This document shows, one piece after another, positions 16,185 through 25,341 of a stretch of DNA of 52,647 nucleotides. Origin of the DNA: Cacconaster sp964598495 (GTDB taxonomy: Bacteria > Bacteroidota > Bacteroidia > Bacteroidales > UBA932); contig CAZRBY010000014.1 in assembly GCA_964598495.1 (NCBI GenBank), forward strand, positions 1-52,647, read 5' to 3'. The position numbers and the translations under genes were made by a program. The notes beneath the pieces are model-generated. The model was not told the origin of the DNA. It saw only the letters and a program-made list of their open reading frames with translations, and searched no databases. The stretch's first letter is position 1; each line of letters begins with the position of its first letter.

Positions 16185-16204
16185 TTCCGTCCCGTTTGGG
16201 AGTG

Positions 16205-16235
16205 CAAATGTAGATATAATTTTTGCTTCTGCAAA
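16205..16235 (-). promoter_or_regulatory. Promoter of tRNA-Lys
   Basis: On the minus strand, TTTG (16235-16232), 19 nt, then TACATTTG (16212-16205). This is a full match to the Bacteroidetes consensus, about 20 bp upstream of the tRNA 5' end. Confidence 0.8.
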
Positions 16236-16251
16236 ATTATTACGGCAATAT

Positions 16252-17283
16252 TCACCCTTTAGCGGAGAAAATCCTATCCACTGAAGACTCGAATGCTGCA
16301 ATATCCTCATCGGTTGTATCCCACGAGGTTACAAGACGCACCTCCCCTGCCTCTTCATTCCAGTAGTAGAAGAAATACTCCTTCATAAGCTCCTCCAGAA
16401 AATCCTTGGGAGCATAGAAGAAAAGCTGGTTGCTCTGGTGCTCTTGCGAGAGCCTGATCTGAGGGTACTTCTGCAACACTTTTAGCAGTTTTAATGCCAT
16501 AGCGTTTGCATGAAGGGCATTGGTGCGCCATAATCCCTCACCCAGATAGGGCAGAAACTGTGCAGCCAGATAGCGGTGCTTGGAGGCCAGTTGTGCCGAT
16601 TGCTTGCGATAGTACTTGAGATTGGCAGAGATTTCCGGCAGAAAACTTATTACCACCTCCCCCATCATCATACCATTCTTCGTGCCGCCAAAGCTGAGGA
16701 TATCCACTCCGGCATCTACCGTCATCTTCTTGAAGGTGCAATCCAGAGCCACACATGCATTTGCCAGCCGCGCACCATCCATATGGAGAATGAGTCCGTA
16801 AGAGTGAATGAAGTCCGCCAGCATCTCCACCTCTTCCGGTGTATAAAGAGTACCCAGTTCGGTAGCTTGCGAGATATAAACTGCACCAGGCTGCGAATGG
16901 TGACAAACACCGAAATCCTTGAGGTAGGGTTTTATCAATTCAGGGGTAAGCTTGCCATCAGGAGTATTCACAGGTATGAGGGGACAGCCGCTCATCTTGG
17001 CAGGGGCTCCACACTCATCCACAAATATATGCGCAGTGGCGGCGCAAATGATGGAGTTGAAAGGACGCGTCACTGCCTGAAGCGCCACCGAATTAGCTCC
17101 AGTGCCATTGAATACCAGAAATGGGGTAGCGCCTTCACCGAAATGTTCTTTTATCAATTGTTCTGCAGCTTTACTCCACGGGTCATCACCGTAACCTACC
17201 GTATGATCTTTATTGGCTTTTATCAAAGCGTCCATCACTAAGGGATGGACGCCTGAATTGTTGTCACTTGCGAAACTTCTCAT
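16252..17283 (-). CDS. Low-specificity L-threonine aldolase
   Basis: This PLP enzyme cleaves L-threonine or L-allo-threonine to glycine and acetaldehyde. The fold-type I signature is clear: VGYGDDPWS near the N-terminus, FNGTGANSVAL (phosphate-binding loop), LHMDGARLANA (Asp and Arg near PLP) and SFGGTKNGMM near residue 201, whose Lys forms the Schiff base. The 343-residue length is normal. The start overlaps the M48 protease stop by 4 bp, so the gene is the last of a GlsB - M48 protease - aldolase operon. An unrelated metabolic gene at the end of a stress-protein operon is odd but the coupling is clear. Confidence 0.92.
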   Translation of the reverse strand: MRSFASDNNSGVHPLVMDALIKANKDHTVGYGDDPWSKAAEQLIKEHFGEGATPFLVFNGTGANSVALQAVTRPFNSIICAATAHIFVDECGAPAKMSGCPLIPVNTPDGKLTPELIKPYLKDFGVCHHSQPGAVYISQATELGTLYTPEEVEMLADFIHSYGLILHMDGARLANACVALDCTFKKMTVDAGVDILSFGGTKNGMMMGEVVISFLPEISANLKYYRKQSAQLASKHRYLAAQFLPYLGEGLWRTNALHANAMALKLLKVLQKYPQIRLSQEHQSNQLFFYAPKDFLEELMKEYFFYYWNEEAGEVRLVTSWDTTDEDIAAFESSVDRIFSAKG

Positions 17284-18083
17284 TTGCCGATGTAAGCTTT
17301 AGCATCCGGTATGGCCTCAATGAGTTTCTTAAGACGGTTTTCATCGCTGGGATGCGTACTGAGAAACTCCGGAATGGTGGGGCCGCTGTTCGCCGTCATT
17401 GCCTGCCAGAAAATAGGAGCCTTGTCAACGTCATATCCGGCCATGGCCATTATGATAAGACCGATCCTGTCAGCCTCATATTCGTGTTTGCGAGAGTAAG
17501 GCAAGATAACACCGAACTGTCCTCCCAGACCGAATGCAATCTCGAAAAGTGCCTGAGTGGTATCTGATTTCCGTCCGGCCATCGAACCGAGGACCGAACC
17601 TGCCATGCTCATGAGATTCTGTTGGCTCATACGTTCATTACCGTGTTGAGCAACAGCGTGAGCTATCTCGTGTCCCATAACCACGGCAATATAATCAGGG
17701 GTATTTGTATATTGCATAATACCCTCATAAAAGACGATTTTGCCATTTGGAAGACAGAAGGCATTTACCTCTTCAGACTGCACTAACTGAAAATCCCATT
17801 TGAGTCCCTGAAGATAGTGTGTCTCGCCCACTGAAGTGAGATATTTTTCAAGAGCACCGGTCATCCTGCTGCCAACGTCCTGTACAGCCGCTTTCATTTG
17901 CTTATTGGAAGAAAGCTTGGCTTGGGTCATAAACTCCTGATAGGATTGATCTGAGAGCGGCGGGATCTGGGAGTCTGAATAGAGCAACGCCCGTTTACGT
18001 CCCGTAAAAGCGACAGAACTGCAGGCAACAGTCACCATAACTGCCACAACGGCGTAGGCAATCCTTTTGAAATAGCGTTTCAT
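17280..18083 (-). CDS. M48-family metalloprotease (lipoprotein)
   Basis: This 267-residue periplasmic zinc protease is related to YcaL/LoiP/BepA. The signal peptide ends with TVACSS, a lipobox Cys at about residue 21. The catalytic HEIAHAVAQH motif lies near residue 137, and the third zinc ligand is within YEADRIG near residue 205. A C-terminal THPSDENRL motif is typical of the family. Related enzymes degrade misfolded outer-membrane proteins. It lies 6 bp after the GlsB-like gene, and its stop overlaps the threonine aldolase start, so the three genes form one operon. Confidence 0.93.
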   Translation of the reverse strand: MKRYFKRIAYAVVAVMVTVACSSVAFTGRKRALLYSDSQIPPLSDQSYQEFMTQAKLSSNKQMKAAVQDVGSRMTGALEKYLTSVGETHYLQGLKWDFQLVQSEEVNAFCLPNGKIVFYEGIMQYTNTPDYIAVVMGHEIAHAVAQHGNERMSQQNLMSMAGSVLGSMAGRKSDTTQALFEIAFGLGGQFGVILPYSRKHEYEADRIGLIIMAMAGYDVDKAPIFWQAMTANSGPTIPEFLSTHPSDENRLKKLIEAIPDAKAYIGK

Positions 18084-18089
18084 GACAAA

Positions 18090-18332
18090 TTATTTCTTTT
18101 TAAATAAAGAAATTATCCAAAGAAGAATAACGGCACCTATAACAGCGGTCAGGAGCGTACCCCAGATACCACCCCAGCTGATGCCGAGCCAACCAAGGAC
18201 CATACCGCCGAGAAAACCTCCGACGATACCGACAAGGAGATTGATCCAGAAACCGAATCCGCCGCCTTTCATAATTTTACCTGCAATAAAACCGGCTAAA
18301 GCGCCAATAAGGATTGAAAGAATTATGCCCAT
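18090..18332 (-). CDS. GlsB/YeaQ/YmgE family stress-response membrane protein
   Basis: This 80-residue protein consists of three hydrophobic, Gly-rich helices (IGALAGFIAGKIMKGGGFGF, then GIVGGFLGG, then an Ile/Leu-rich end) and a KKK tail. It belongs to the transglycosylase-associated (GlsB) family of small integral membrane proteins induced by stress. It is the first gene of the operon with the M48 protease. No good -7 element was seen directly upstream. Confidence 0.92.
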   Translation of the reverse strand: MGIILSILIGALAGFIAGKIMKGGGFGFWINLLVGIVGGFLGGMVLGWLGISWGGIWGTLLTAVIGAVILLWIISLFKKK

Positions 18333-18521
18333 AATAGAATATTTTTAGTTAATAATTATTTTTAATAGAACTATGTGTAAAATTAGAAAAAAAATGCGAG
18401 CCGGACAATTTTTATCACAAAGCATCGTTGCTCATCAACGAATGCTATCAGGTAATAATATTCCTGCTTGCAGCCTCAACAGTATTAGTATGACGAACGA
18501 TGACAAAATCATAATCCGGGA

Positions 18522-19727
18522 CTATTTCCAGAAGGAATCAATGCTGCCTTCCACCTGACCGGCCAACTCTTTTCCAATCTTGGCAGGCAGATTGACAAAG
18601 AAATCTACGCCAACTTTCTTTTCAAGAGCAGAGATGGTCATCGACTGCTGCATCATTGTAGTATAATCGTTGGAGTAGCCTCTGTGTTCAAAATAGAAAG
18701 CTACGCCTACAAAACCTTTCGTAGAACCGCCTATGGAAGCATTCTCTTTATAGCCAAGAAGGGCCTTGTAGTAGCCGGTGGGAACAGTAACCCTCTTGCC
18801 TTCGTTGTCATTGACATATTCTGTACTACCTTCAATCACACAGCCGGTGACAACATAGAGAGTGTCCAGTTTTTTTGACCAGTCACGTACCGTGGACTCA
18901 AGTGTAGACCAGATATTCTCGTTTAGAGCACCCCTTTGAGGGGTTATGTTGGTGCCGTAGAAGGTCTGAACATTGGCTTCATAAGAATAGCGATCGGCTG
19001 AAGGGAGCTGGTGTCCTCTCTGGAATGATCCGCCACTGTAGCCTCTCAAAAGTATCGGCTGATATTGACGGGGAACCTTGGGATTGAGATCCCAGAGATC
19101 CGTGCGGCTACCGGTACTGATGAGGCCCCTGTTTAGAGGGTAGGCAACCCAGTGGGCCACAAGCGCACTGGGATCCCAATAGAAGGAGTAATTTCGGCAC
19201 TTCTTTCCGCCGATATTGGCACTGTGGGTAATGAAGTAGAGACCATCCCCCTCCTTTGTTGCAGGGAGTTCGAGCCAATTGGTCAATTTATCGCTTTTAA
19301 GTTCCGTGGCTATGCCGTTGACTTTGTCAGAACCCTTCTGCAAGAAGTTGTTTTGTGCACGTTCGCCGGCACAACTGAGTGTCAAAACACAGTTACGTGC
19401 ATCCTTTGAGTCGTTCGCATCCCAGTTTAAAGCTATATTGTTGGAATTACCACTGCCGCGCAATGAGATTACACGGTCGTTCGAGGAATAAGAACTGAGC
19501 CACACCCAGTCGGTAGATGCAATGCTGGAACTTTCAATAGTGAGGGTCCAGTCACCTGAAGCCTTAATGGTTATAAATTGGCTACCGGCCGTGCATTCGG
19601 CTTCCGGCAGGAGTATTGAAAGTGAGAGCTCTTCCTTGTCAGGTTTGCAACAGGAAAGAAGCAGCGATGACAGCAAAACAGCAGTCAAAAATGGTATTGG
19701 ATTATTCTTGATTCCGGGAAATTTCAT
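18522..19727 (-). CDS. Secreted DNA/RNA non-specific endonuclease (lipoprotein, BACON domain)
   Basis: This 401-residue lipoprotein has a signal peptide ending LLSCC near residue 27. Residues about 30-140 form a BACON-like beta domain (ASGDWTLTIE, DWVWLSS). The nuclease domain follows, with FQRGHQLPSADR near residue 235 (the RGH catalytic His of the NUC/NucA family) and YGTNITPQRGALNENIW near 258-275 carrying the metal-binding Asn. It would cut DNA and RNA outside the cell or in the periplasm. The gene stands alone on the minus strand. A hairpin at 18421-18446 lies about 75 bp beyond the stop but has no clear T-run. Confidence 0.92.
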   Translation of the reverse strand: MKFPGIKNNPIPFLTAVLLSSLLLSCCKPDKEELSLSILLPEAECTAGSQFITIKASGDWTLTIESSSIASTDWVWLSSYSSNDRVISLRGSGNSNNIALNWDANDSKDARNCVLTLSCAGERAQNNFLQKGSDKVNGIATELKSDKLTNWLELPATKEGDGLYFITHSANIGGKKCRNYSFYWDPSALVAHWVAYPLNRGLISTGSRTDLWDLNPKVPRQYQPILLRGYSGGSFQRGHQLPSADRYSYEANVQTFYGTNITPQRGALNENIWSTLESTVRDWSKKLDTLYVVTGCVIEGSTEYVNDNEGKRVTVPTGYYKALLGYKENASIGGSTKGFVGVAFYFEHRGYSNDYTTMMQQSMTISALEKKVGVDFFVNLPAKIGKELAGQVEGSIDSFWK

Positions 19728-19860
19728 ATCTCTATTTATCTGTTTTTTGCTTCAAAGGGGTATTACTGCAGCTATCCACACTATTACCCTACAAATATAT
19801 TCATAACTATCATTTTTTCACCCAACACACACCGATTACTTTGCATTTCTTCACATAACC

Positions 19861-19972
19861 GGCTATTGGCTCTTAATTCTTAATTGCTAATTGCACCACC
19901 CTCCATCGCCCCACTACACACTCAAAACTTCCCCATACCCCGCAACACGCACCCCGTACCCCGTAACACGGC
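19861..19972. repeat. Heptad-repeat array 4 (16 units)
   Basis: Sixteen 7-bp units lie in perfect register, ending 2 bp from the ugd stop codon. On the ugd sense strand they read GCCGTGT, TACGGGG x2, TGCGTGT, TGCGGGG, TATGGGG, AAGTTTT, GAGTGTG, further variants, then AGCAATT, AAGAATT, AAGAGCC, AATAGCC. No ORF covers it. Confidence 0.88.
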
Positions 19973-19973
19973 A

Positions 19974-21206
19974 TCAGTCTCTCCTGAATATGTCTCTCGT
20001 ATAAACCTTGTCGCGTACATCATCCAGTATACTATCATAGCGGTTTGCTATTATGGAATGGCTTCTGGACTTGAATTCCTCAAGATCGTTTACCACCCTC
20101 GAACCGAAAAAAGTGGTTCCATCCTTTAGAGAGGGCTCATAGATGATGACTGTTGCGCCCTTTGCTTTGATACGCTTCATCACACCCTGTATCGAACTAT
20201 GGCGGAAATTGTCGGAATTCGCTTTCATGGTCAGACGGTAAACTCCGATGATACATTCACGCTCCCTTTGTGCGTCATAAGCGGAATTGGCTACATAGTA
20301 GCCTGCCATTTCCAGTACTCTATCGGCAATATAGTCCTTCCTGGTCCGGTTGGATTCCACTATAGCACGGACCAAATCCTGCGGCACATCGGCATAATTG
20401 GCCAGCAATTGTTTGGTATCCTTTGGCAAACAATAGCCTCCATAACCGAAAGAGGGGTTATTGTAGTAATCACCTATACGGGGATCCAGACTTACGCCGC
20501 GGATGATTTCATGCGTATCAAGTCCCTTTATCTCTGCGTATGTATCGAGTTCATTGAAGAAAGATACTCTTAATGCCAGAAAAGTGTTTGCGAAAAGTTT
20601 GACCGCCTCAGCCTCCGTGTATCCCATGAAGATGGTTTCCACATCGGGTTTTAGAGCCGCTTCGTCGAGAAGAGAAGCGAATGTACGGGCTGCTTTCATG
20701 AGTTTGGGGTTGCCTTTATCTGTCCCTACAATTATGCGAGAGGGATAGAGGTTATCATAAAGGGCTTTGGATTCTCGGAGAAATTCCGGTGAAAACATTA
20801 TATTGTCACAATTATATTTTTCGCGTACGTGCACTGTAAATCCCACCGGAACGGTACTCCTGATCACAACCATGGCATCGGAATTATATTTCATAACGGT
20901 TTTGATGACCGTCTCCACTGCTGAGGTATCAAAGAAATTGAGCATGGGATCGTAATTGGTAGGAGCGGCTATAACTACAAAATCGGCACCTCTGTATGCC
21001 GTTTCGGCATCAAGCGTTGCTTTAAGATCGAGATCTTTTTCAGCAAAGTATTTCTCAATGTATTCGTCCTGAATGGGCGACTGCCTGCGATTGATCATCT
21101 CCACTTTTTCTGGAATTATGTCAACGGCCACGACAGAATGTCGCTGACTTAAAAGTGTTGCCATCGAAAGTCCGACATATCCGGTACCGGCTACAGCAAT
21201 TTTCAT
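19974..21206 (-). CDS. ugd: UDP-glucose 6-dehydrogenase
   Basis: This enzyme oxidises UDP-glucose to UDP-glucuronate with two NAD+. It has an N-terminal Rossmann motif (AGTGYVGLSMA), the FSPEFLRESKALYDNLYPSR substrate block and the catalytic cysteine in FGYGGYCLPKDTKQL near residue 257. The length of 410 fits the short bacterial class (like E. coli Ugd). The next gene, 21 bp away, is a UDP-glucuronate epimerase. Both lie in one operon that supplies uronic acids for capsule or lipopolysaccharide. Confidence 0.95.
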   Translation of the reverse strand: MKIAVAGTGYVGLSMATLLSQRHSVVAVDIIPEKVEMINRRQSPIQDEYIEKYFAEKDLDLKATLDAETAYRGADFVVIAAPTNYDPMLNFFDTSAVETVIKTVMKYNSDAMVVIRSTVPVGFTVHVREKYNCDNIMFSPEFLRESKALYDNLYPSRIIVGTDKGNPKLMKAARTFASLLDEAALKPDVETIFMGYTEAEAVKLFANTFLALRVSFFNELDTYAEIKGLDTHEIIRGVSLDPRIGDYYNNPSFGYGGYCLPKDTKQLLANYADVPQDLVRAIVESNRTRKDYIADRVLEMAGYYVANSAYDAQRERECIIGVYRLTMKANSDNFRHSSIQGVMKRIKAKGATVIIYEPSLKDGTTFFGSRVVNDLEEFKSRSHSIIANRYDSILDDVRDKVYTRDIFRRD

Positions 21207-21227
21207 ATCCGTTATCTGTTTTTATAA

Positions 21228-22274
21228 TTATTTTTCAAAATAACAATCCTTGTACCAATTAACAAATGCGCGCAGACCATTCCTCAAAGAGGTTGAGGGC
21301 TTGAAACCGAAATCCCTCTCCAGTGCAGAAGTATCGGCAAATGTCACCGTTACATCGCCCGGCTGCATAGGCACAAGTTCCTTGTACGAATCAAAATCGT
21401 AATCGGCAGGCAGTACCTTCGCACGTACCAATTCCTCCTGAAGAATAGCCACGAAATCGAGTAAATTTTCAGGGGAATTGTTGCCGATATTGTAAACCGC
21501 ATAGGGAGGCAAAGGAAGCCCATCCTCCCCCACCGACCTCTTGGGAGCCTTATCCATAACTCTGACCACACCCTCAACAATGTCATCGATATAAGTAAAA
21601 TCGCGCTGACAGTGGCCATAGTTGAAGATTTTGATCTTTTCTCCCTTCACCAGTTTCTCAGTAAAATCGAAATAGGCCATATCGGGACGACCGGCAGGGC
21701 CATAAACCGTAAAAAAACGCAATCCCGTAGTGGGTATGTCGTATAGTTTGGAATAGGCATGAGCCGTCAGCTCATTACTCAATTTTGTGGCCGCATAGAG
21801 CGACACGGGCTTATCCACCTTATCATCAGTCGAATAAGGTACTTTTTTGTTGGATCCGTAAACCGAAGAGGAAGAGGCAAAGACGAGGTGATTCACACCA
21901 CCTTCATACCTGTCATACGAATGACGGCAGGCCTCCAAGATATTGTAAAAACCGATCAGATTGGCCTCTACATAAGCATCCGGATTGGTTATGAAGTAGC
22001 GAACACCGGCCTGCGCCGCCATATTGACGACAATCTGAGGTTTGTACTCGTTGAAAACGCGCTCTATCAGTTCCTTGTCCGCAATATTGCCTTTTATGAA
22101 GATAAACTCTTCATTTGCAGACAACTCCTCAAGCCTGGCCTCCTTGAGACCGGGATCATAATAATCGTTCATATTGTCGATGCCCACTACTAAAGGATGG
22201 TCATATCTGCGAAAAATCTCTTTTACAAGGTTTGCGCCAATAAATCCTGCTGCTCCTGTTACAAGTATGTTCAT
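21228..22274 (-). CDS. UDP-glucuronate 4-epimerase
   Basis: This short-chain dehydrogenase-fold epimerase is of the UDP-glucuronate type. It has the GAAGFIGANL nucleotide loop, a GIDNMNDYYDPGLKEARL block characteristic of UDP-GlcA epimerases, and the SSSSVYG and YAATKLSNE motifs giving Ser/Tyr/Lys catalysis. The sequence YGPAGRPDMAYFDFTEKL follows. It would convert UDP-GlcA to UDP-GalA. It is encoded first in the pair with ugd (21 bp apart). Confidence 0.92.
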   Translation of the reverse strand: MNILVTGAAGFIGANLVKEIFRRYDHPLVVGIDNMNDYYDPGLKEARLEELSANEEFIFIKGNIADKELIERVFNEYKPQIVVNMAAQAGVRYFITNPDAYVEANLIGFYNILEACRHSYDRYEGGVNHLVFASSSSVYGSNKKVPYSTDDKVDKPVSLYAATKLSNELTAHAYSKLYDIPTTGLRFFTVYGPAGRPDMAYFDFTEKLVKGEKIKIFNYGHCQRDFTYIDDIVEGVVRVMDKAPKRSVGEDGLPLPPYAVYNIGNNSPENLLDFVAILQEELVRAKVLPADYDFDSYKELVPMQPGDVTVTFADTSALERDFGFKPSTSLRNGLRAFVNWYKDCYFEK

Positions 22275-22350
22275 TATCCAACCCTGAATTCTGCTTCTTT
22301 ATCTTACAAATTTACTCTTTATTTTTGACTTATGGCCATATAAAATGAAA

Positions 22351-22383
22351 AAGCCCCTACCGGCTGCTGCAGTAGGGGCCTTT
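22351..22383 (-). terminator. Intrinsic terminator of the M49 peptidase gene
   Basis: The stem GCCCCTAC (22353-22360) / GTAGGGGC (22372-22379) has an 11-nt loop. A run of T's follows on the minus strand, 27 bp after the peptidase stop. Confidence 0.88.
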
Positions 22384-22409
22384 AGTCGTGATATATTTCT
22401 CACAAAAAA

Positions 22410-24404
22410 CTACAAAGTCGCATATTTGCGTCCATATTCCATCATCTGGTCGAGGAAACTTTCGCCATAGACAATCTTGTAGTCAACCACCTTGCCATCT
22501 TTTTCCACGGGCACGATATCGGGGTTGATAAAGCCGCGATAAGGTTTTAGTTCAAGTTGTGCATATCTCTCCCTCACCTCTTTGTGGAGATCGGGATCGA
22601 TATTGATGGCATATTTGAGCACAAGAGCCTTGCCTGCCTCATAATCGCCCTCTGATTTAATTCTCTGGATTTCACACAGAAGTTCGCCGAATAGCTCTCT
22701 GAGACGATTGAAGTCATTGATAACGAAATAGGTCTTGCCGTCACGCACCTTTTTTTCTATGACATTTTCAGCCTGACCGTGTTCGTATGCCCAGTCGGAG
22801 ATGAGTTTACGGTTCTGCATATGGGCTTGTGTATTGGTCTTACCGAGTTCAACCCTTGTAAACTGTGTAAAACTGCCGTTGCGAATATAGTTCATATACT
22901 CTGCCTTATAGGCTTCGGGATTGTCGAGAATGCCGAGTTCCACGAGTTTTGGATCTGCCAGGTAGTAAAGTGCAAAGAGGTCTGCACGTGCCTCCTCAAT
23001 GGTTGAACTGTACTCTTTTAGAGCATTGGGTGAAACACCCGGAAGCAACTGGCCGGAACCGTGGCCGAGACATTCGTGAAGGTCAGTATGGAGATCACCG
23101 GTTTCAGAGCCATATTTCTTGCAGAAATCAATCTCATCCTGATCCCACGCAAATTCAGTCAGAACGCTCTTAGGACTCTGCTCGGTTGCCTTATCATAGG
23201 CCTTGGTAATATTGGCAATGGTAACTGATTTTGAACCATGTTCCTTACGGATCCACGCTGCGTTGGGCAGGTTGATTCCGATGGCTGTGGCGGGATAATT
23301 GTCACCCGCGATGCAGGCAACATTGATAACCTTTGCGGAAACACCCTTTACCTCAGCTTTTTTGAAACGGGGATCGACAGGTGAATTGTCTTCAAACCAC
23401 TGTGCATTTTCACTAATGATTTCAGTGCGGAGAGAGGCCTCCTTGTCACGATAGTTGACAATTCCTTCGTAAGTGGCCTTACGGCCAAGAGGGTCACTGT
23501 AATCCTCAACAAAACCATTGATAAAGTCGATATCGGAATCCACATCCGACACCCAGGAAACATTGTACCGGTCCCACATACGCAGGTCACCTGTCTTGTA
23601 GTACTCAATAAGTTCAGCTATATAGCGTTTTTGGAGATCATTTTCTGCAACCTCTGCAGCAGCTTCCAGATGGCCGATAATAACTTTGATAGCTTCGCCG
23701 TAGAGACCGTCAGCCTTATAAACCTGCTCCACTATCTTTCCGTCCTCTTTTACAAGACGGCTGTTGAGACCATGTGAAATCGGACGAGGATCGTCCGGAA
23801 CTTCGCGTGCATCGTAGAACGCATTGACCTCCGACGTAGTCACTCCTTCATAGAAATTGACGGCGGAAGCCGCTACAAGATCCTTGTCAGTGCCCTGATA
23901 TATCATTTGAGGATAGAGCGCAGGATCAAAAATTATCGGAAGAAGCTCCTCTTTTGCATCGGAACATCCGGCTTCATCCATAAGCGATGCGAAGTACTCA
24001 ATTGAACATCCGGGAATAATTTTGTCGAGGGCATAATGGTGATGGATACCATTGCTGAAGAAGACCCTTTTGGCATAAATCATAAACTCGTCAAACTCCG
24101 GGCCTGACTTGTCGCTACATTTTTCAATTATCGACTCCAAAACCTTTCGAATAGGGAGATTGTACTTGAAATTCTGCACCCAGATGATATCACGGCCGGC
24201 TTTGGCGGCCTCCGACAGATGGTAAACATATTCCTTCTGCTGAAGTGTAAGACCATCCCAGTCTGGAATTTGATACCTCAATACCTCAATGTCTGCAAAC
24301 TGGTCTATCGAGTAGATGAACTCAGTTTGATCCTCTCCCGATGAACAGGCGTTAAGGGCTACTCCGAGCCCCAAGATTATAACCATACTTCTGAAAAAAT
24401 TCAT
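22410..24404 (-). CDS. Dipeptidyl-peptidase III-like M49 metallopeptidase (lipoprotein)
   Basis: M49 zinc peptidases remove dipeptides from the N-terminus of peptides. The unusual HExxxH site is present as HECLGHGSG near residue 444, and the second site, EEARAD near 470, gives the third zinc ligand. I set the start at the Met of MNFFRSMVIILGLGVALNACSS (24404), because it opens a clean lipoprotein signal peptide. The open frame continues 60 codons further upstream with no stop and contains what looks like a separate small protein (24405-24584). The product, about 664 residues, would be anchored in the periplasm or on the surface. A terminator follows. Confidence 0.88.
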   Translation of the reverse strand: MNFFRSMVIILGLGVALNACSSGEDQTEFIYSIDQFADIEVLRYQIPDWDGLTLQQKEYVYHLSEAAKAGRDIIWVQNFKYNLPIRKVLESIIEKCSDKSGPEFDEFMIYAKRVFFSNGIHHHYALDKIIPGCSIEYFASLMDEAGCSDAKEELLPIIFDPALYPQMIYQGTDKDLVAASAVNFYEGVTTSEVNAFYDAREVPDDPRPISHGLNSRLVKEDGKIVEQVYKADGLYGEAIKVIIGHLEAAAEVAENDLQKRYIAELIEYYKTGDLRMWDRYNVSWVSDVDSDIDFINGFVEDYSDPLGRKATYEGIVNYRDKEASLRTEIISENAQWFEDNSPVDPRFKKAEVKGVSAKVINVACIAGDNYPATAIGINLPNAAWIRKEHGSKSVTIANITKAYDKATEQSPKSVLTEFAWDQDEIDFCKKYGSETGDLHTDLHECLGHGSGQLLPGVSPNALKEYSSTIEEARADLFALYYLADPKLVELGILDNPEAYKAEYMNYIRNGSFTQFTRVELGKTNTQAHMQNRKLISDWAYEHGQAENVIEKKVRDGKTYFVINDFNRLRELFGELLCEIQRIKSEGDYEAGKALVLKYAINIDPDLHKEVRERYAQLELKPYRGFINPDIVPVEKDGKVVDYKIVYGESFLDQMMEYGRKYATL

Positions 24405-24584
24405 AACAAAGTGTTTTATATATACTCCAATGGAGTTTATCATTCTTGTGGGTCTGTAATAATAGGCGGCATAATTGATATCCTTACGAATATTGCTCTC
24501 GCCTTTTGCAGCATCGATTTCCAGTTGCCTTATCTGCAACTCGAGCTGTTTCATTGTCTTGATATTACTGTAATCCTTCCTCAT
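24405..24584 (-). CDS. Small conserved-looking protein, in frame with the M49 gene
   Basis: Sixty codons (MRKDYSNIKTMKQLELQIRQ onward) encode a helical, charged segment followed by a YYYRPTRMINS-type segment. It looks like the small soluble protein that commonly follows the YtxH and holin-like genes in Bacteroidetes, and it lies 21 bp after the holin-like gene. No stop codon separates it from the lipoprotein start at 24404. It may be translated as an N-terminal extension, end by an unseen mechanism, or be a frame artefact. Confidence 0.5.
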
Positions 24585-24605
24585 TATTCACAAAAAGTCA
24601 TACTG

Positions 24606-24974
24606 TTAATTATTGTCATCCTTTTCAAAAAACAAACTGATGAAAGCCCTTACCAGCCCGTTGACAAAAACACGCTTCCTCAGCAGGAAGAACACAAGGG
24701 CGACGACAAGGAATATACCTGAAATTATGAGCATCCCATAAGCTTGGGAGCCGAGAATCTCTCCAAGCCAAGCACCAAGTGCCAATGCGAGGAAAGAAAA
24801 AGCGACCAGTACGACCATCACGATTACAACCCAAGCAAACAGCACCGCAAGTGAAGCGGAAAGGCGCTTAGTCGTCTTAAGCTTGAGTTGGTCAAGACGA
24901 TTGTCGGCATAATCCTTTACTGAATTGCCGATATCCTCGAGAGGCCCGAGAAAACTTCTTGAATCCATAACCAA
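24606..24974 (-). CDS. Phage_holin_3_6-type inner-membrane protein
   Basis: This 122-residue protein has a charged N-terminal region (FLGPLEDIGNSVKDYADNRL, then KLKTTKRL) and two hydrophobic helices, near residues 40-68 and 78-96. It matches the Phage_holin_3_6/DUF1469-like family, which despite its name is a common envelope-stress partner of YtxH proteins. It starts 2 bp after the YtxH stop, so the two are coupled. No lytic function is implied. Confidence 0.8.
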   Translation of the reverse strand: MVMDSRSFLGPLEDIGNSVKDYADNRLDQLKLKTTKRLSASLAVLFAWVVIVMVVLVAFSFLALALGAWLGEILGSQAYGMLIISGIFLVVALVFFLLRKRVFVNGLVRAFISLFFEKDDNN

Positions 24975-24976
24975 AA

Positions 24977-25267
24977 CTATCTGAGGGACTCCTCTACAGC
25001 GGCCTTTGCGGCTTCGCTGGCTTTTCTTGCCCTGCGTCTGATATCTGAAGACTCGGTATGGATTTTGTCTTCTACATCCTCAGCAAAATCTTTGACTACC
25101 CTCTTGGCTGATTCATAACCCTTCTTTGCAGCATCCATGCCGTCATTGAGGGTATTCTTGATCTTGACACGGGTTTCTTCACCCTTGTCAGTAGACAGGA
25201 ATATCGCAGTTGCAACCACGCCTACAACCGCTCCTGTCAAAAATGAGATAATGGTTGACGGTTTCAT
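24977..25267 (-). CDS. YtxH domain protein
   Basis: This 96-residue protein has an N-terminal transmembrane helix (ISFLTGAVVGVVATAIFLST) and a long amphipathic helix rich in Lys, Glu and Ala, as in YtxH/gas-vesicle-like proteins. It is the first gene of the minus-strand YtxH / holin-like / small protein operon. A TATATTTG element on the minus strand (25310-25303) lies about 35 bp upstream of the start and probably drives it. Confidence 0.88.
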   Translation of the reverse strand: MKPSTIISFLTGAVVGVVATAIFLSTDKGEETRVKIKNTLNDGMDAAKKGYESAKRVVKDFAEDVEDKIHTESSDIRRRARKASEAAKAAVEESLR

Positions 25268-25302
25268 AATCTGTTTGTATTAATTACGTTATTGTTCAAA
25301 TA

Positions 25303-25310
25303 CAAATATA
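25303..25310 (-). promoter_or_regulatory. -7 element for the YtxH operon
   Basis: TATATTTG on the minus strand, 36 bp upstream of the YtxH start. No TTTG is visible at 19-21 nt, so this is a partial match only. Confidence 0.4.
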
Positions 25311-25329
25311 CAAAATATATTTTTTTCTT

Positions 25330-25337
25330 TACCTTTG
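25330..25337 (+). promoter_or_regulatory. -7 element for the C11 protease gene
   Basis: TACCTTTG, followed by only CATT before the ATG at 25342. The -33 element is not evident. The spacing implies that transcription starts at or near the start codon. Confidence 0.5.
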
Positions 25338-25341
25338 CATT

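Noticed and set aside
16119..16310. A minus-strand ORF covering the tRNA
   Set aside because: It reads through the tRNA-Lys gene and the tail of the threonine aldolase; the tRNA folds fully, so this is a shadow.
18421..18446. A terminator after the nuclease gene
   Set aside because: The hairpin AGCATCGTTG / CAACGAATGCT is good but no T-run follows it on either strand, and it is 75 bp past the stop codon.
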